A DNA stretch of 64,000 nucleotides, from the NCBI GenBank assembly GCA_947495055.1, contig CANLXO010000014.1:1-64000 (forward strand), in the 5' to 3' direction. Under the pieces are notes generated by a model that did not search any database, was not told where the DNA came from, and saw only the letters and a program-made list of their open reading frames with translations. Every line of letters begins with the position of its first letter. Position 1 is the first letter of the stretch. Origin of the DNA: an uncultured Psychrobacter sp. Lineage in GTDB: Bacteria > Pseudomonadota > Gammaproteobacteria > Pseudomonadales > Moraxellaceae. Shown here in pieces: positions 1-9,110 of the stretch. The position numbers and the translations under genes were made by a program.

Positions 1-21
1 AATGTCAGATTGAGTAGTCAT
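1..21 (-). CDS. 5' end of an unidentified leftward gene (partial)
   Basis: Only the first seven codons lie inside the window (M-T-T-Q-S-D-I). The call rests on a GGAG Shine-Dalgarno sequence eight bases before an ATG on the minus strand, in the same direction as the two genes upstream. The family cannot be told from seven residues. It may belong to the same accessory cluster as the DUF1828-like gene, which ends about 90 bases upstream. Confidence 0.45.
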
Positions 22-113
22 TGCTTATTCTCCAGTTAGTGGATTATAAGCAGTTACACAGAGTTTGGGAAAGGCTCCCAGCTCCTGTATTGAGAACTGG
101 ATTTCGTTTCGTT

Positions 114-902
114 TCAAGCGACTAATCGTTCAACAAACTCATCTCTATGAGACCAGGGTATACCAACAACGTTATAATTATCTAAAGATTGTTGAATAGT
201 TGGAGATATTTTATTATCAATATCATTCATGATCGCATACAGTTTAGAGTTTTCTGGTCTAGTTTCCTTTGTATCTGACCAGCTAAACAACAAATGCTCT
301 ATATTACTTTTATTAGGAACATTAACAGTTTGCAGCAACCGTTCTGGATGCTCCTTATGTTTGGCAATAACAAAGTCAAATCTAAAGTCGAAACCTGACT
401 TACCTTTGAATCCAATAGAAGGAACATATCGAATATCATTGACTTCTAGCCAACTTTCTACATCTTCATAAAACAAACTAGCTATATTAGAGGTAGCCAA
501 GGCGAACATATCGTTCACTGCTAACATAGCTTGTATTAGATTATTTTTTTTAACAGCAAAGTTTTCAGTATTACCTTTTACCATTAGCTCGTTGTTATCA
601 GAAAGCGTAATACCAAGACCATTTAATATTTCATTCAATATTTTACGACGTTTTGGTGAGTCTAGTTGAACACCTGAAGCTTCCAAGTCGTCAATAATAT
701 AACCGCCATCGGTAAATACAATATCACTATCATCGCTTTTCACATAGAACTGTAAACAATCATTATGTCTATCTAAATGTGGAGTAGTAACCTCTACCCA
801 ACCATTCCTAACTTCTCTAAAGCAAGTCTTATCTCTAAGCCACTTGATATAATTATCAAAATGACCTTCTATAGAGTCAATAGTCAGGATCGATGTGTTC
901 AT
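114..902 (-). CDS. DUF1828/DUF1829-like protein of unknown function
   Basis: About 262 residues and probably cytoplasmic, with no signal peptide or membrane segment. The N-terminal half has the pattern I associate with DUF1828: an early 'VTTPHLDRHND' stretch, then 'IVFTDGGYIIDDLEASG', then a short Arg/Lys-rich helix and a 'GLGITL' strand. The C-terminal half resembles DUF1829. A TTG 12 bases upstream is in frame, but ATG at 902 is preferred because it follows the stop of the upstream gene by one base (TAA-T-ATG), implying translational coupling. The DNA is visibly richer in A+T than the housekeeping genes to the right. The molecular function is not known to me. Its position beside a tRNA 3' end suggests horizontal acquisition; a defence or stress role would be speculation. 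Confidence 0.75.
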   Translation of the reverse strand: MNTSILTIDSIEGHFDNYIKWLRDKTCFREVRNGWVEVTTPHLDRHNDCLQFYVKSDDSDIVFTDGGYIIDDLEASGVQLDSPKRRKILNEILNGLGITLSDNNELMVKGNTENFAVKKNNLIQAMLAVNDMFALATSNIASLFYEDVESWLEVNDIRYVPSIGFKGKSGFDFRFDFVIAKHKEHPERLLQTVNVPNKSNIEHLLFSWSDTKETRPENSKLYAIMNDIDNKISPTIQQSLDNYNVVGIPWSHRDEFVERLVA

Positions 903-903
903 A

Positions 904-1338
904 TTAAAAACCAATTACTGGTTGATTAAATGGATTCTGAGATATGTTACAGAATTTGCAGAACTCTTCTAAGAAATCCCACAAATTTGTACAATCATCA
1001 AAGTCCTTAGGTAATGTATACGCCCATTTATCACCATATCCTTCTTTATAAATATGAATATGAGGGCAAGGTATTTCTTCATCATCGGGGTTTCTATGTG
1101 GTGGACCCTTGATGTCAAGTCTAACTAGAATTATACTTTTTCTAGCTCTCGTTTGATAGGTGATTTTCTTTATTTCATAACGAGAAGGTATAACGTTAAA
1201 ATGAAACTCTTCTCTTCCATCTAAGCTTTTAAGTTTGACAAGTTTTTTTGTATGATCGAAATCTAACCCTCCTTCTATTTCATGAGGCACCTTAATCATA
1301 GCTAATAAGGTTCTAGCTTCTTTTTGAGTTAGCTCCAT
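904..1338 (-). CDS. DUF6978-like small protein of unknown function
   Basis: A 144-residue protein without signal peptide or membrane helix. It has a basic centre ('ITYQTRARKSIILVRLDIKG'), then an acidic turn and a 'CPHIHIY' motif followed by 'WAYTLP' and a C-terminal aromatic/Cys-rich helix. This arrangement resembles the family I know as DUF6978; that assignment is from memory and should be tested. It is the first gene of the pair and its stop is one base from the start of the DUF1828-like gene, so the two are almost certainly co-translated and may work together. Base composition is AT-rich, as in its partner. The His-rich 'PHIHIY' segment could bind metal or nucleic acid, but nothing proves it. 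Confidence 0.7.
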   Translation of the reverse strand: MELTQKEARTLLAMIKVPHEIEGGLDFDHTKKLVKLKSLDGREEFHFNVIPSRYEIKKITYQTRARKSIILVRLDIKGPPHRNPDDEEIPCPHIHIYKEGYGDKWAYTLPKDFDDCTNLWDFLEEFCKFCNISQNPFNQPVIGF

Positions 1339-1458
1339 TCTAAATTCCTACTTCGAAAGTTTTTTGATATTAGTTTTATATTTTTCTACAAGTATACGAC
1401 TTTAATTTAAAATTAGAACATTGTCTACGAATTAAGCTTCGAGTAACTTATACGGACC

Positions 1459-1495
1459 AAAAAAAGCCAACCATTGATATCAATGATTGGCTTTT
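1459..1495 (-). terminator. Rho-independent terminator after tRNA-Pro
   Basis: A long stem (GCCAATCATTGAT pairing with ATCAATGGTTGGC, allowing a mismatch) is followed on the minus strand by a T-run, about 20 bases past the tRNA CCA end. A-runs on the other side could let it stop rightward transcription too. Confidence 0.85.
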
Positions 1496-1513
1496 CTGTC
1501 TAACTACTATATT

Positions 1514-1590
1514 TGGTCGGAACGGCAGGATTTGAACCTGCGACCACTACACCCCCAGTGTAGTGCGCTACCAGACTGCGCTACGCCCCG
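1514..1590 (-). tRNA. tRNA-Pro (anticodon GGG)
   Basis: A 77-base cloverleaf including encoded CCA. Acceptor arms CGGGGCG and CGTTCCG pair with one G-T wobble. The D-stem is GCGC/GCGC, the anticodon stem CTACA/TGTAG holds a seven-base loop with GGG at the anticodon position, and the T-arm GCAGG-TTCGAAT-CCTGC is canonical. The 3' end faces the AT-rich gene pair on the left, the usual orientation for islands inserted at tRNA genes. Confidence 0.97.
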
Positions 1591-1600
1591 AATGACTGCT

Positions 1601-1628
1601 ATTTTACGCAAATTTACTTTTATTGCAA
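1601..1628 (-). promoter_or_regulatory. Promoter of tRNA-Pro
   Basis: On the minus strand TTGCAA, a 16-base spacer and TAAAAT stand about 10 bases before the mature tRNA 5' end, a good sigma-70 type arrangement. Confidence 0.65.
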
Positions 1629-1682
1629 GGGCTATTTATTTTGCTTAAATACAGCCATCGCATTTGACGCATAGCAGGCATT

Positions 1683-3185
1683 TTAGCCGAGCAGCTCTTT
1701 TAGGATCTGATTGACCTGTTGCGGATTGGCACTACCACGGCTGGCTTTCATCACTTGCCCAACCAGACCATTAAAGGCTTTTTGTTTACCGCCGCGATAC
1801 TCATCGACCATCGCTTCATTGTTAGCGATGACCTCTTCGACCATCGCCTTGATAGCACCAGTATCCGTCTCTTGCTTAAGACCTTTTTCCTCGATAATCT
1901 TATCAGCCGCATCATCGCTACTGCCGCCTTCGCGGGCGTATAGCGCGCTAAAGACTTGTTTTGCCATTTTGCCCGATAGCGTGTCATCATTGATACGAGC
2001 CAGCAGTACCGCCAGTTGCTTGGCGCTGATAGGGGAGCCTGTGATGTCTTGATCATCTTTATTGAGTGCGCCGAGTAGATCGCCCATGACCCAGTTTGCC
2101 GCCATTTTAGTATTGAGTGTACCAACTTCGGTGACGACGTCTTCGAAGTAATCGGCAAGCTCGCGGCTACCCGTCAAGATACGCGCGTCGTATTCTGATA
2201 ATTCAAGCTCATTTTCAAACCGCGTTCGACGTGCTACAGGTAGCTCAGGCATTTCTTCTTTTATCTTATCGATAGTATGCTGATCGAGACGTACAGGAGT
2301 CAGATCAGGATCGGGGAAGTAGCGATAGTCATCAGCATTCTCCTTGGTACGCATGATACGCGTCTCATCAAGATCAGGATCATAGAGCATCGTCGCCTGC
2401 ACCACTGTACCGCCATCCTCGATAATATCGATTTGACGCTCAATCTCACGATTAATAGCGCGCTCAATGAATCGAAATGAATTAAGGTTTTTCAGCTCAG
2501 TACGTGTGCCAAGCTCGCCGCCAGGCTGGCGTACCGACACGTTGCAATCGCAGCGAAACGAGCCTTCTGCCATCACCGCATCCGAGATACCCAGCCACAT
2601 GACCAGTTGATGAATGGCCTTGATGTAGGCGAGTGCCTCAGATGCTGAGCGCATGTCAGGCTCAGAGACAATCTCAATAAGCGGTGTGCCCGCACGATTA
2701 AGATCGACGCCCGTCATACCATCGACAGCATCATGCACTGACTTACCCGCGTCCTCTTCTAAATGCGCGCGGGTGATACCCATGCGTTTGGGGTATTCGT
2801 TTTTGTCGCCTTCATTGACGATCACATCGATATAGCCCTTGCCGACGATAGGGTGCGCCATTTGAGTGATTTGATAGCCTTTAGGCAAGTCGGGATAAAA
2901 GTAGTTTTTACGATCAAAGGTATTGAACAGACCCAATTCTGCGTTGACGCCGATACCAAATTTCAACGCACGATCCAATACGCCTCTGTTTAACACAGGT
3001 AAGACACCCGGTAGACCCAAATCGACAATGCTCGCTTGCGAGTTTGGCTCATGACCAAAGTCGGTTGGCGCGTTGGAGAATATCTTACTTTCGGTATTAA
3101 GCTGGCAATGAATCTCAATGCCGATGACCACTTCATAGCCATCGACGAGCAGCTCTTTACGAGGCGCAAACTCTGTCATTTCCAT
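1683..3185 (-). CDS. gatB: Asp-tRNA(Asn)/Glu-tRNA(Gln) amidotransferase subunit B
   Basis: A 500-residue protein of the usual GatB length. GatB binds the misacylated tRNA and carries the kinase/transamidase site that activates the tRNA-bound Asp or Glu before ammonia from GatA is added. Family motifs are visible: '[18 protein letters not shown]' near the N-terminus, '[17 protein letters not shown]', 'HLEEDAGKS', '[15 protein letters not shown]' and the C-terminal tRNA-binding YqeY-like end '[13 protein letters not shown]'. It is the last gene of the leftward gatC-gatA-orf-gatB group, separated from the preceding gene by 337 bases. Its presence implies that tRNA(Asn) and/or tRNA(Gln) is charged indirectly, an inference from the family. 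Confidence 0.97.
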   Translation of the reverse strand: MEMTEFAPRKELLVDGYEVVIGIEIHCQLNTESKIFSNAPTDFGHEPNSQASIVDLGLPGVLPVLNRGVLDRALKFGIGVNAELGLFNTFDRKNYFYPDLPKGYQITQMAHPIVGKGYIDVIVNEGDKNEYPKRMGITRAHLEEDAGKSVHDAVDGMTGVDLNRAGTPLIEIVSEPDMRSASEALAYIKAIHQLVMWLGISDAVMAEGSFRCDCNVSVRQPGGELGTRTELKNLNSFRFIERAINREIERQIDIIEDGGTVVQATMLYDPDLDETRIMRTKENADDYRYFPDPDLTPVRLDQHTIDKIKEEMPELPVARRTRFENELELSEYDARILTGSRELADYFEDVVTEVGTLNTKMAANWVMGDLLGALNKDDQDITGSPISAKQLAVLLARINDDTLSGKMAKQVFSALYAREGGSSDDAADKIIEEKGLKQETDTGAIKAMVEEVIANNEAMVDEYRGGKQKAFNGLVGQVMKASRGSANPQQVNQILKELLG

Positions 3186-3522
3186 TGTAAAATCCTATCA
3201 AAAATTAAAATAAATAATTATTAAGCTATAAAGTGTTATTCGTTAGTTGTTATCAATATTTGCAGCTCATCTCGCTTTTCGCTACTATCTGCTCATCTAA
3301 GCAAAGCGAGGGCTAGCGTTTGCCATGTCTCTTGCTCCGCGTAGCCATAGCAAAACCAAGCCCTCACAATGCGCTTATCCAAGCAGGATATCCGCTGCAA
3401 TCAAGGCTAAACGACCTTGTTATCGTAAGGTTCGATATTCTCTAAAACCAATCAAGCTGTTTATGCTCAAGCTCTAGTAATGCCATTAACATAGGTTAGC
3501 GCGCAGCACATACTTTAGAGCA
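3186..3522. other. 337-base gap before gatB with two overlapping hairpins
   Basis: No convincing gene. One stem pairs CTCGCTTT (3271-3278) with AAAGCGAG (3303-3310). A second pairs GAGGGCT (3308-3314) with AGCCCTC (3359-3365), extended inside by GTTTGCCATG (3318-3327) against CATAGCAAAAC (3346-3356). The two stems share bases 3308-3310. The stretch lies in the leader of gatB. It could be an intergenic repeat element or a leader structure; no promoter was clear. Confidence 0.5.
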
Positions 3523-3861
3523 TCAATGATGATTCAACATCTGCTCGTAAGTGTCTTTGAAGATATTACTATCTCCGCCACTTTGATAATAGGCGGGGAT
3601 AATATAAGTCACCAAAATCTTAAACTTGCCTTGTCTGTATAGGCTACTGACTAAAGGCTCAGCTTGCTTAGCATCCCCTTTTTCAAAACCATACGGAGCA
3701 ATGACGTCCTCAAACTTAGCATAAAACGCTTCAAAAAAAGATTTACTATCTTCAAAGTTTTTATCAAAAAACGCCTCTAACGCTTTTAGCTCGGCTTTTA
3801 GAGCTTGCGCCTGATTTTCATCTAAGCCGATCTCTTGTTTTAACATCTCGATAACCGTCAT
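3523..3861 (-). CDS. Unknown 112-residue protein between gatA and gatB
   Basis: A soluble, mostly helical protein rich in Lys, Glu, Phe and Tyr. The N-terminal 35 residues look amphipathic ('DENQAQALKAELKALEAFF'), followed by 'FEDSKSFFEAFYAKFEDVI' and a hydrophobic 'ILVTYIIPAYY' stretch that is too short for a sure membrane span. There is no signal peptide and no family that I recognise. AAGGAT stands a few bases before the ATG, so translation is likely. It lies 84 bases after gatA on the same strand, so it is probably transcribed with the amidotransferase genes. A role with GatCAB is possible but only context supports it. Confidence 0.7.
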   Translation of the reverse strand: MTVIEMLKQEIGLDENQAQALKAELKALEAFFDKNFEDSKSFFEAFYAKFEDVIAPYGFEKGDAKQAEPLVSSLYRQGKFKILVTYIIPAYYQSGGDSNIFKDTYEQMLNHH

Positions 3862-3945
3862 CTTATATCCTTATTAGCGTTAATTTATGCTTATGCAAGA
3901 CCGTATATGCTAATACGGTCAGTGAGTTAGCCCTAGATAAGCGTG

Positions 3946-5442
3946 TTATACGCCCTCTTTGGCAATGAGTGAGTGTTGCAAATGATGATCGGTATGCTGC
4001 TGGAACAGATGCGCGGTGGCAAGCAGCTTACTCTCTTGCCAATACTGCCCGATCAGTTGCAAGCCGACAGGTAGACCTTCAGAGGTAAGACCAACAGGCT
4101 GGCTCAGTGCGGGCAGGCCTGCCAGATTGACCCCGATAGTATAGACATCGCCCAAATACATCGTCGCAGGGTCGAGGTTATCACTGAGCTTATAAGCAGC
4201 AGTCGGGGAGGTGGGACTGGCAATCACATCGCAATTGGCAAAGGCCTCATCAAAGTCTTTGATAATAAGACGGCGAATCTTTTGCGCCTTAGTATAATAA
4301 GCATCAAAATAGCCTGCCGATAGCGCATAAGTCCCCGTCAAGATACGGCGCTGCACCTCAGGACCAAAACCCTCAGAGCGAGAGCGCGTATAGAGATCAG
4401 TCAAATCTTTGGGGTTCTCACAGCGATAACCAAAGCGCACGCCATCGAAACGCGATAGGTTAGAGGAGGCCTCGGCAGGGGCGAGCATATAATAAGTGGC
4501 AAGGGTGATATCAGGATCGGTGATATTGACCTCTACGATCGTTGCACCAAGCTCTTCGTACTTTTGCAAAGCGGCTTTGACGGTTTGCTCGACTTCTTTA
4601 TCAAGCCCTTTACCAAAGTACTCTTTTGCCACGCCGATACGCAAATCGGCAAACGGTTTGTCACCTGCTTTGGCCTGAGCCTCATTGAGGTCTTGTACAT
4701 AGTCTGGGATATCGTGTTTGACTGAGGTGGCATCACGCTCGTCATAGCTGACCATAGGTTGAAGCAAGTATGCGCAGTCCATAGCGCTACGTCCCATGCT
4801 ACCTGCTTGATCTAAACTTGACGCGTAGGCAATCATCCCAAAGCGTGAGACGCGGCCATAAGTCGGTTTGATACCGGTAAGTCCGCAAAACGAGGCAGGC
4901 TGACGAATAGAGCCGCCCGTATCGCTACCGGTGGCGACAGGGACGAACCCTGCGGCGACGGCAGCCGCGCTACCACCTGATGAGCCGCCTGGTACGCGCT
5001 CAAGATTCCAAGGGTTTTGCACCGTACCATAATACGAGCTGCTGTTATCTGAGCCCATTGCAAACTCATCCATATTGAGCTTACCCAGGCTAATCATGCC
5101 GGCCTGATCAATATTGGAGACGATTGTGGCATCATAAGGCGAGACAAAATTATGCAGCATTTTTGAGCCGCAAGTGGTGAGTACGCCTTGGGTACAAAAG
5201 ATATCTTTGTGTGCCATTGGCATGCCTAGCAGCACTCGCTTATCCCCTTGCGCGCGTAGCTCGTCAGCGGCTTTTGCTTGGGCAAGTGCAGTCTGGGAGG
5301 TCGTAGTGATAAAGCTATTGACCTTGTTATCTAGCGCTTGTACACGTTTGATATAGTGCTCAGTTAGTTCTGCGCTACTAAATTGCTTGTCTTGTAAACC
5401 TGTGATTAGTTGCTGGGTACTTAAAAGATGAAGTTCAGACAT
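3946..5442 (-). CDS. gatA: Asp-tRNA(Asn)/Glu-tRNA(Gln) amidotransferase subunit A
   Basis: A 498-residue amidase-signature enzyme that hydrolyses glutamine and channels ammonia to GatB. The Ser-cisSer-Lys triad is in place: Lys79 in 'MAHKD', Ser154 in 'PGGSSGGS' and Ser178 in 'GSDTGGSIR'. The Gly/Ser-rich amidase signature runs from about residue 150 to 180, followed by '[20 protein letters not shown]'. Length is typical. It follows gatC by 57 bases on the minus strand, giving the common gatC-gatA order. Confidence 0.98.
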   Translation of the reverse strand: MSELHLLSTQQLITGLQDKQFSSAELTEHYIKRVQALDNKVNSFITTTSQTALAQAKAADELRAQGDKRVLLGMPMAHKDIFCTQGVLTTCGSKMLHNFVSPYDATIVSNIDQAGMISLGKLNMDEFAMGSDNSSSYYGTVQNPWNLERVPGGSSGGSAAAVAAGFVPVATGSDTGGSIRQPASFCGLTGIKPTYGRVSRFGMIAYASSLDQAGSMGRSAMDCAYLLQPMVSYDERDATSVKHDIPDYVQDLNEAQAKAGDKPFADLRIGVAKEYFGKGLDKEVEQTVKAALQKYEELGATIVEVNITDPDITLATYYMLAPAEASSNLSRFDGVRFGYRCENPKDLTDLYTRSRSEGFGPEVQRRILTGTYALSAGYFDAYYTKAQKIRRLIIKDFDEAFANCDVIASPTSPTAAYKLSDNLDPATMYLGDVYTIGVNLAGLPALSQPVGLTSEGLPVGLQLIGQYWQESKLLATAHLFQQHTDHHLQHSLIAKEGV

Positions 5443-5499
5443 AAGTCGTCGTCCGTTAGAGAAGGTAGATGTTGATGATAAAAATCAAAAAGTAACCGC

Positions 5500-5823
5500 T
5501 TATTCAATAACTTGCGGCACAAGATATAGACCGTTTTCGACAGCTGGCGCGACAGATTGATTGCGCGCGCGATCGATATCATGCTTGGCTATGTCAGCTC
5601 GAAAGTCTTGATAGACTTCATGAATGTTCGATAACGGTTTGATATCAGCAGTATCAACGCTCTCAAGCGTCTGCATCAGGGTCAAAACCTTACTGATTTC
5701 ACTGGCATAACTGCTTGCGGTATCCTCATCGATACCCAAGCGCGCTAGGCGAGCCACTTCTATAATCTCTTGACGGCTAACATTGCTGTTATTAAGGTCA
5801 GCTTCGGGCGTTTGTTGTGACAT
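5500..5823 (-). CDS. gatC: Asp-tRNA(Asn)/Glu-tRNA(Gln) amidotransferase subunit C
   Basis: A 107-residue small subunit that wraps the GatA-GatB interface and stabilises the complex. The hallmark 'VARLARLGIDED' segment lies near residue 25, followed by a helix ending 'VLTLMQTLESVDTADIKPLSN' and the usual 'VYQDFRAD' tail; the C-terminus ends 'YLVPQVIE', close to other GatC proteins. An extra ~12 residues precede the conserved part. It is the first gene of the leftward group and diverges from mreB across a 574-base gap. Confidence 0.95.
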   Translation of the reverse strand: MSQQTPEADLNNSNVSRQEIIEVARLARLGIDEDTASSYASEISKVLTLMQTLESVDTADIKPLSNIHEVYQDFRADIAKHDIDRARNQSVAPAVENGLYLVPQVIE

Positions 5824-5926
5824 AAAATCTCCGATTTAAGAACAGGATATAAAAGCTGGCAAAAATGACTACCCTTAAACGCGTCATAAAAGATTAGGCA
5901 TAAAGGTATAGGTGTAATATGCGTTT

Positions 5927-5955
5927 ATTATAAAGCATCTATTCCAACTTTACAG
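5927..5955 (-). promoter_or_regulatory. Candidate promoter of the gatCA group
   Basis: Minus strand CTGTAA, 17-base spacer, TATAAT, about 105 bases before the gatC ATG. The -10 box is perfect and the -35 box poor. Confidence 0.35.
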
Positions 5956-6223
5956 TCCTAGGTTTACAGGCCTAGCTTTACAAGGAGTCAGGCCGCCTGA
6001 GCTAAGTATTACGTTAATAGGTGTTTAGAGGCTAAAAGATTGATTTAATATCAAGGGTTTATATGCGCCAGCATTCAAGGTATGATAATGAGCAGTCAAA
6101 GTTGGGTGATTAATGATAGTGCTTTATCTAATATTTACTCGTATCTTGTTTAGATACTAGTAGTTAGCAAGACGTTATTACTAGGTAGATGCAAATAGCG
6201 CTGTTTTTTTTAAGCCAAATCGG

Positions 6224-6229
6224 TATAAT
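6224..6229 (+). promoter_or_regulatory. Candidate -10 box upstream of mreB
   Basis: TATAAT without a recognisable -35 box, about 170 bases before mreB. The rest of the 5824-6397 gap holds no gene I can support. A perfect inverted repeat at 6302-6332 lies between this box and the gene. Confidence 0.35.
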
Positions 6230-6301
6230 TTAGCCCAATTTAATCTTTGTTGTTTAGGTTCGACTTATTGGGTCGATAACTCTTGAGACTCATCAAGAAA
6301 A

Positions 6302-6332
6302 TTAAAGGGTTAAAAGGCATTAAACCCTTTAA
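6302..6332. repeat. Perfect 10-bp inverted repeat in the mreB leader
   Basis: TTAAAGGGTT pairs exactly with AACCCTTTAA across an 11-base loop, 65 bases before the mreB start. No T-run follows directly, so it is not a standard terminator. It may be an RNA hairpin or a protein-binding site. Confidence 0.5.
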
Positions 6333-6397
6333 CCAATACCAATAAGAACGACTTAGCCTCTCATTCGCCTCACCGTAAGACGCTGGATATATTAGTC

Positions 6398-7426
6398 ATG
6401 AACCTGTTTGGATTTTTATCAAATAATATCGCAATCGATCTCGGTACTGCGAACACTTTAATTTTTATTCCTGGCAAAGGCGTTGTGCTCGATGAGCCAA
6501 CCGTCGTCGCCTTGCGTAGCAATCGTACACAAAATCCTACTGTAGCAGCTGTAGGTCTTGACGCCAAGCAAATGCTAGGTCGTACGCCTGCCAATATCAC
6601 CGCTATTCGCCCGCTAAAAGATGGCGTGATTGCTGATTTTGAAGTCACGCAAAAGATGCTTAAGCACTTTATTGCCAAGGTAAAGGCCAAGCGTTTTATG
6701 GCGCAGCCTAACGTTGTCGTTTGTGTGCCTTGCAAATCTACTTTGGTTGAGCGTAAAGCCATTCGCGAAGCAGTCTCCTCAGCAGGCGCAAGCAAAGTAC
6801 TACTGCTTGAGGAGCCGATGGCGGCGGCAATTGGTGCTGGCATGCCCGTTCACGAAGCAAGCGGCTCTATGGTCGTTGATATCGGTGGCGGCACGACAGA
6901 GATTGCAGTTATCGCGCTATCAGGCTGCGTGTATGCCGAATCGATTCGCATCGGTGGTGATATGTTTGATGAGGCTATTATTACCCATGTGCGCCGTACC
7001 CATGGCTGCGTTATTGGTGAGACGACTGCTGAGCGTATCAAAACAGAGGTGGGTTCAGCACTCAACGAAGACAGCCAATTAGAAGTAGAAGTGCGCGGAC
7101 GTAGCATGGCAGAAGGCGTGCCCAAGACCTTTACTGTCAATTCAGAAGAAGTGCAAAAAGCTCTAAGCGATCCATTAAGCGGTATCGTCAGCGCTGTAAA
7201 AGCAGCGCTTGAGCAAACGCCGCCAGAGCTGTCATCAGACATCGCTGAGCGCGGTATCGTACTGACGGGCGGCGGCGCTCTGTTACGTGATTTGGACAAG
7301 CTTATCTCTAGAGAGACGGGTCTACCAGTGACCGTAGCCGAAGATCCTTTAACGTGTGTGAGCCGCGGTGGTGGTATTGCTCTTGAATTTATCAATAACA
7401 AAAGCCTAAATATGATTTTTGTATAA
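6398..7426 (+). CDS. mreB: Rod-shape actin-like protein MreB
   Basis: A 342-residue bacterial actin that polymerises under the inner membrane and guides lateral wall synthesis. The three nucleotide-binding motifs of the actin/Hsp70 fold are visible: phosphate 1 '[11 protein letters not shown]' near residue 15, phosphate 2 '[14 protein letters not shown]' near 160 and the adenosine motif '[14 protein letters not shown]' near 290. The N-terminus '[10 protein letters not shown]' is a plausible amphipathic membrane anchor. Length matches the family. It is the first gene of mreB-mreC-mreD. The Shine-Dalgarno sequence is weak. Confidence 0.98.
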   Translation: MNLFGFLSNNIAIDLGTANTLIFIPGKGVVLDEPTVVALRSNRTQNPTVAAVGLDAKQMLGRTPANITAIRPLKDGVIADFEVTQKMLKHFIAKVKAKRFMAQPNVVVCVPCKSTLVERKAIREAVSSAGASKVLLLEEPMAAAIGAGMPVHEASGSMVVDIGGGTTEIAVIALSGCVYAESIRIGGDMFDEAIITHVRRTHGCVIGETTAERIKTEVGSALNEDSQLEVEVRGRSMAEGVPKTFTVNSEEVQKALSDPLSGIVSAVKAALEQTPPELSSDIAERGIVLTGGGALLRDLDKLISRETGLPVTVAEDPLTCVSRGGGIALEFINNKSLNMIFV

Positions 7427-7534
7427 ACGTTTTTAGCTTTTTTTAAATCTATCACTAAGCATTTATTAAAGGTAGCCTGCTGTGCTGCCTTTAATGCCAT
7501 CAACCCTGCTCTAAATACCTGATATTAGATCCTT

Positions 7535-8485
7535 ATGACCCCAAGTATTTTTGCTCGCCAGCCTTTGTCACTGCGTATCACTGCAATTGCACTGATCGTC
7601 GCTTTGATATTGATGTGGTTTGATAGCAAAAATCCAGAATGGTTCAATCCTGTGCGTAATATCAGTCATGCAGCGATGCAACCTATTTACGAGTTATCTA
7701 TACTACCAAGCTATGCGGTGCACTGGGTGTCAGGTCGCACTGAGTCAAAAGAAGTGTTGCGCCGCGAAAACGTACAGCTCAAATCACAACTACTGCATGC
7801 ACAAGCCAAATTACAGCAGCAAGATTATATCTTAGCGCAAAACGCGCGCTTGCAAGGTATCTTGTCAACGACCAAGCCTGAGCAGTTTGACCTCAATCTG
7901 GCTCAGGTCATTGGTACTGATACCAACTTGCTTAAGCAGATTGTTGTGCTTAATAAAGGCAAGCAAGATGGCGTACAAGTGGGGCAAACGGTCATTGACG
8001 AAGACGGTATTTTGGGTCAAATCATCAACGTCTACCCCAATACCAGCCGCTTGTTACTGATTACCGATGAGCAGCAGTCTGTTGCAGTCACCATCAAGCG
8101 TACTGGTCAGCGCGCTATTGTCACAGGCAAGGGTATACCGACTGCACTACATCTCAATTATGTGTTCAAAACCTCAGATGTCCGCGTGGGCGATGAGCTG
8201 ATCTCATCTGGTTTAGGCGGACGTATTCCAGCAGGGTATCGCGTCGGGCGCATTGCTTTAATAAAAGACACGCAAGCGGATAACTTTAGAAGTATCGAGG
8301 TGACGCCCGCTGCCAACTTCGTTGACAATGCTTATGTACTCATTTTGCAAGATAAAATGACAGATACTCAGCGCTTTTCACTACCGCAGACGGGCGCTAC
8401 GCTAAATACTGAGCCAAATATTGAAATAGGGTCTACAGACAATATGGCGGCGACTAATGAGACTTTACAGCCAACCACCAATTAA
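7535..8485 (+). CDS. mreC: Rod-shape-determining protein MreC
   Basis: A 316-residue bitopic inner-membrane protein linking MreB to the periplasmic wall machinery. Residues ~12-28 form the single membrane helix ('ITAIALIVALILMWF'), residues ~70-105 are a coiled coil ('VLRRENVQLKSQLLHAQAKL'), and the rest is the periplasmic beta-barrel region with 'VVLNKGKQDGVQVGQTVID' and 'DELISSGLGGRIPAGYRVG'. The Thr/Asn-rich tail after about residue 285 looks disordered. It sits 108 bases after mreB and 97 before mreD. Confidence 0.95.
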   Translation: MTPSIFARQPLSLRITAIALIVALILMWFDSKNPEWFNPVRNISHAAMQPIYELSILPSYAVHWVSGRTESKEVLRRENVQLKSQLLHAQAKLQQQDYILAQNARLQGILSTTKPEQFDLNLAQVIGTDTNLLKQIVVLNKGKQDGVQVGQTVIDEDGILGQIINVYPNTSRLLLITDEQQSVAVTIKRTGQRAIVTGKGIPTALHLNYVFKTSDVRVGDELISSGLGGRIPAGYRVGRIALIKDTQADNFRSIEVTPAANFVDNAYVLILQDKMTDTQRFSLPQTGATLNTEPNIEIGSTDNMAATNETLQPTTN

Positions 8486-8582
8486 ATCGGTATCGAACAA
8501 GCATATAAACTTCTGCTCTGATTTATAGCGGTTTTGGCCATCACTAACCAATGATTGCTATACAACTGATGTAGGTAAGCTC

Positions 8583-9068
8583 ATGGCGTATCCAGATTCT
8601 GAACAACCCACCTCTCTTTTGCTACTAGCAATCGTTTCAAGCTTCGTTGTCGCCTCCTCACTTGTGGTCTATCCCCTAAATTCAAGCATGGCAACCTTGC
8701 GTCCTATGGTCATGATCATGGTGCTCATATTTTGGTTGCTCTTTCAGCCGCGTTACGTAGGGGTTTTTACCGCTTTTCTTATTGGTATTATAGCCGATTT
8801 GCTTATGGATACGCGCTTAGGTCAGCAAGCATTCGCAGCGGTTGTTGTCGCCTTTTTTACTAAGATAAGTAGCATCTATATCAAAGAGCTTAGAACGAGC
8901 AGCGCTTGGTTGTTAGCATCAGCGGCGCTTATAATATTTCAGCTCAACTTATGGCTACTTCAGATGTTTACCCAAGGCGTGTTTGTCGCTCAATCTGCGT
9001 TCTCTTTACTGATGAGTATCGTCAGCTGGCCATTAGTATTACTGATATTACGCAAATTTGTACGTTAA
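8583..9068 (+). CDS. mreD: Rod-shape-determining protein MreD
   Basis: A 161-residue polytopic inner-membrane protein with about five hydrophobic segments. The family pattern 'RPMVMIMVLIFWLLFQPRYVG' and 'IGIIADLLMDTRLGQQA' is present; the Asp-Leu-Leu-x-x-Thr-x-Leu-Gly region is typical of MreD. It works with MreC in the elongasome. TAGGTAAG precedes the ATG. The gene lies 42 bases before maf. Confidence 0.93.
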   Translation: MAYPDSEQPTSLLLLAIVSSFVVASSLVVYPLNSSMATLRPMVMIMVLIFWLLFQPRYVGVFTAFLIGIIADLLMDTRLGQQAFAAVVVAFFTKISSIYIKELRTSSAWLLASAALIIFQLNLWLLQMFTQGVFVAQSAFSLLMSIVSWPLVLLILRKFVR

Positions 9069-9110
9069 GACGTCTCAAGCTTTTAAACTTCAAAAATAAA
9101 GAGAGCAGTG

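Noticed and set aside
1..1510. Search for an att direct repeat of the tRNA-Pro 3' end within the accessory stretch
   Set aside because: No second copy of the tRNA 3' segment was found inside the window; an island boundary is therefore suggested only by context.
1751..2158. Leftward 135-codon frame inside gatB in another phase
   Set aside because: Fully contained in gatB, which is unambiguous; the alternative translation shows no family features.
6370..6843. Leftward frame antisense to mreB (157 codons), with similar long antisense frames under mreB, groL, rng and others
   Set aside because: These are mirror frames of strongly biased coding genes; Ser/Ala/Pro-rich composition and no SD.
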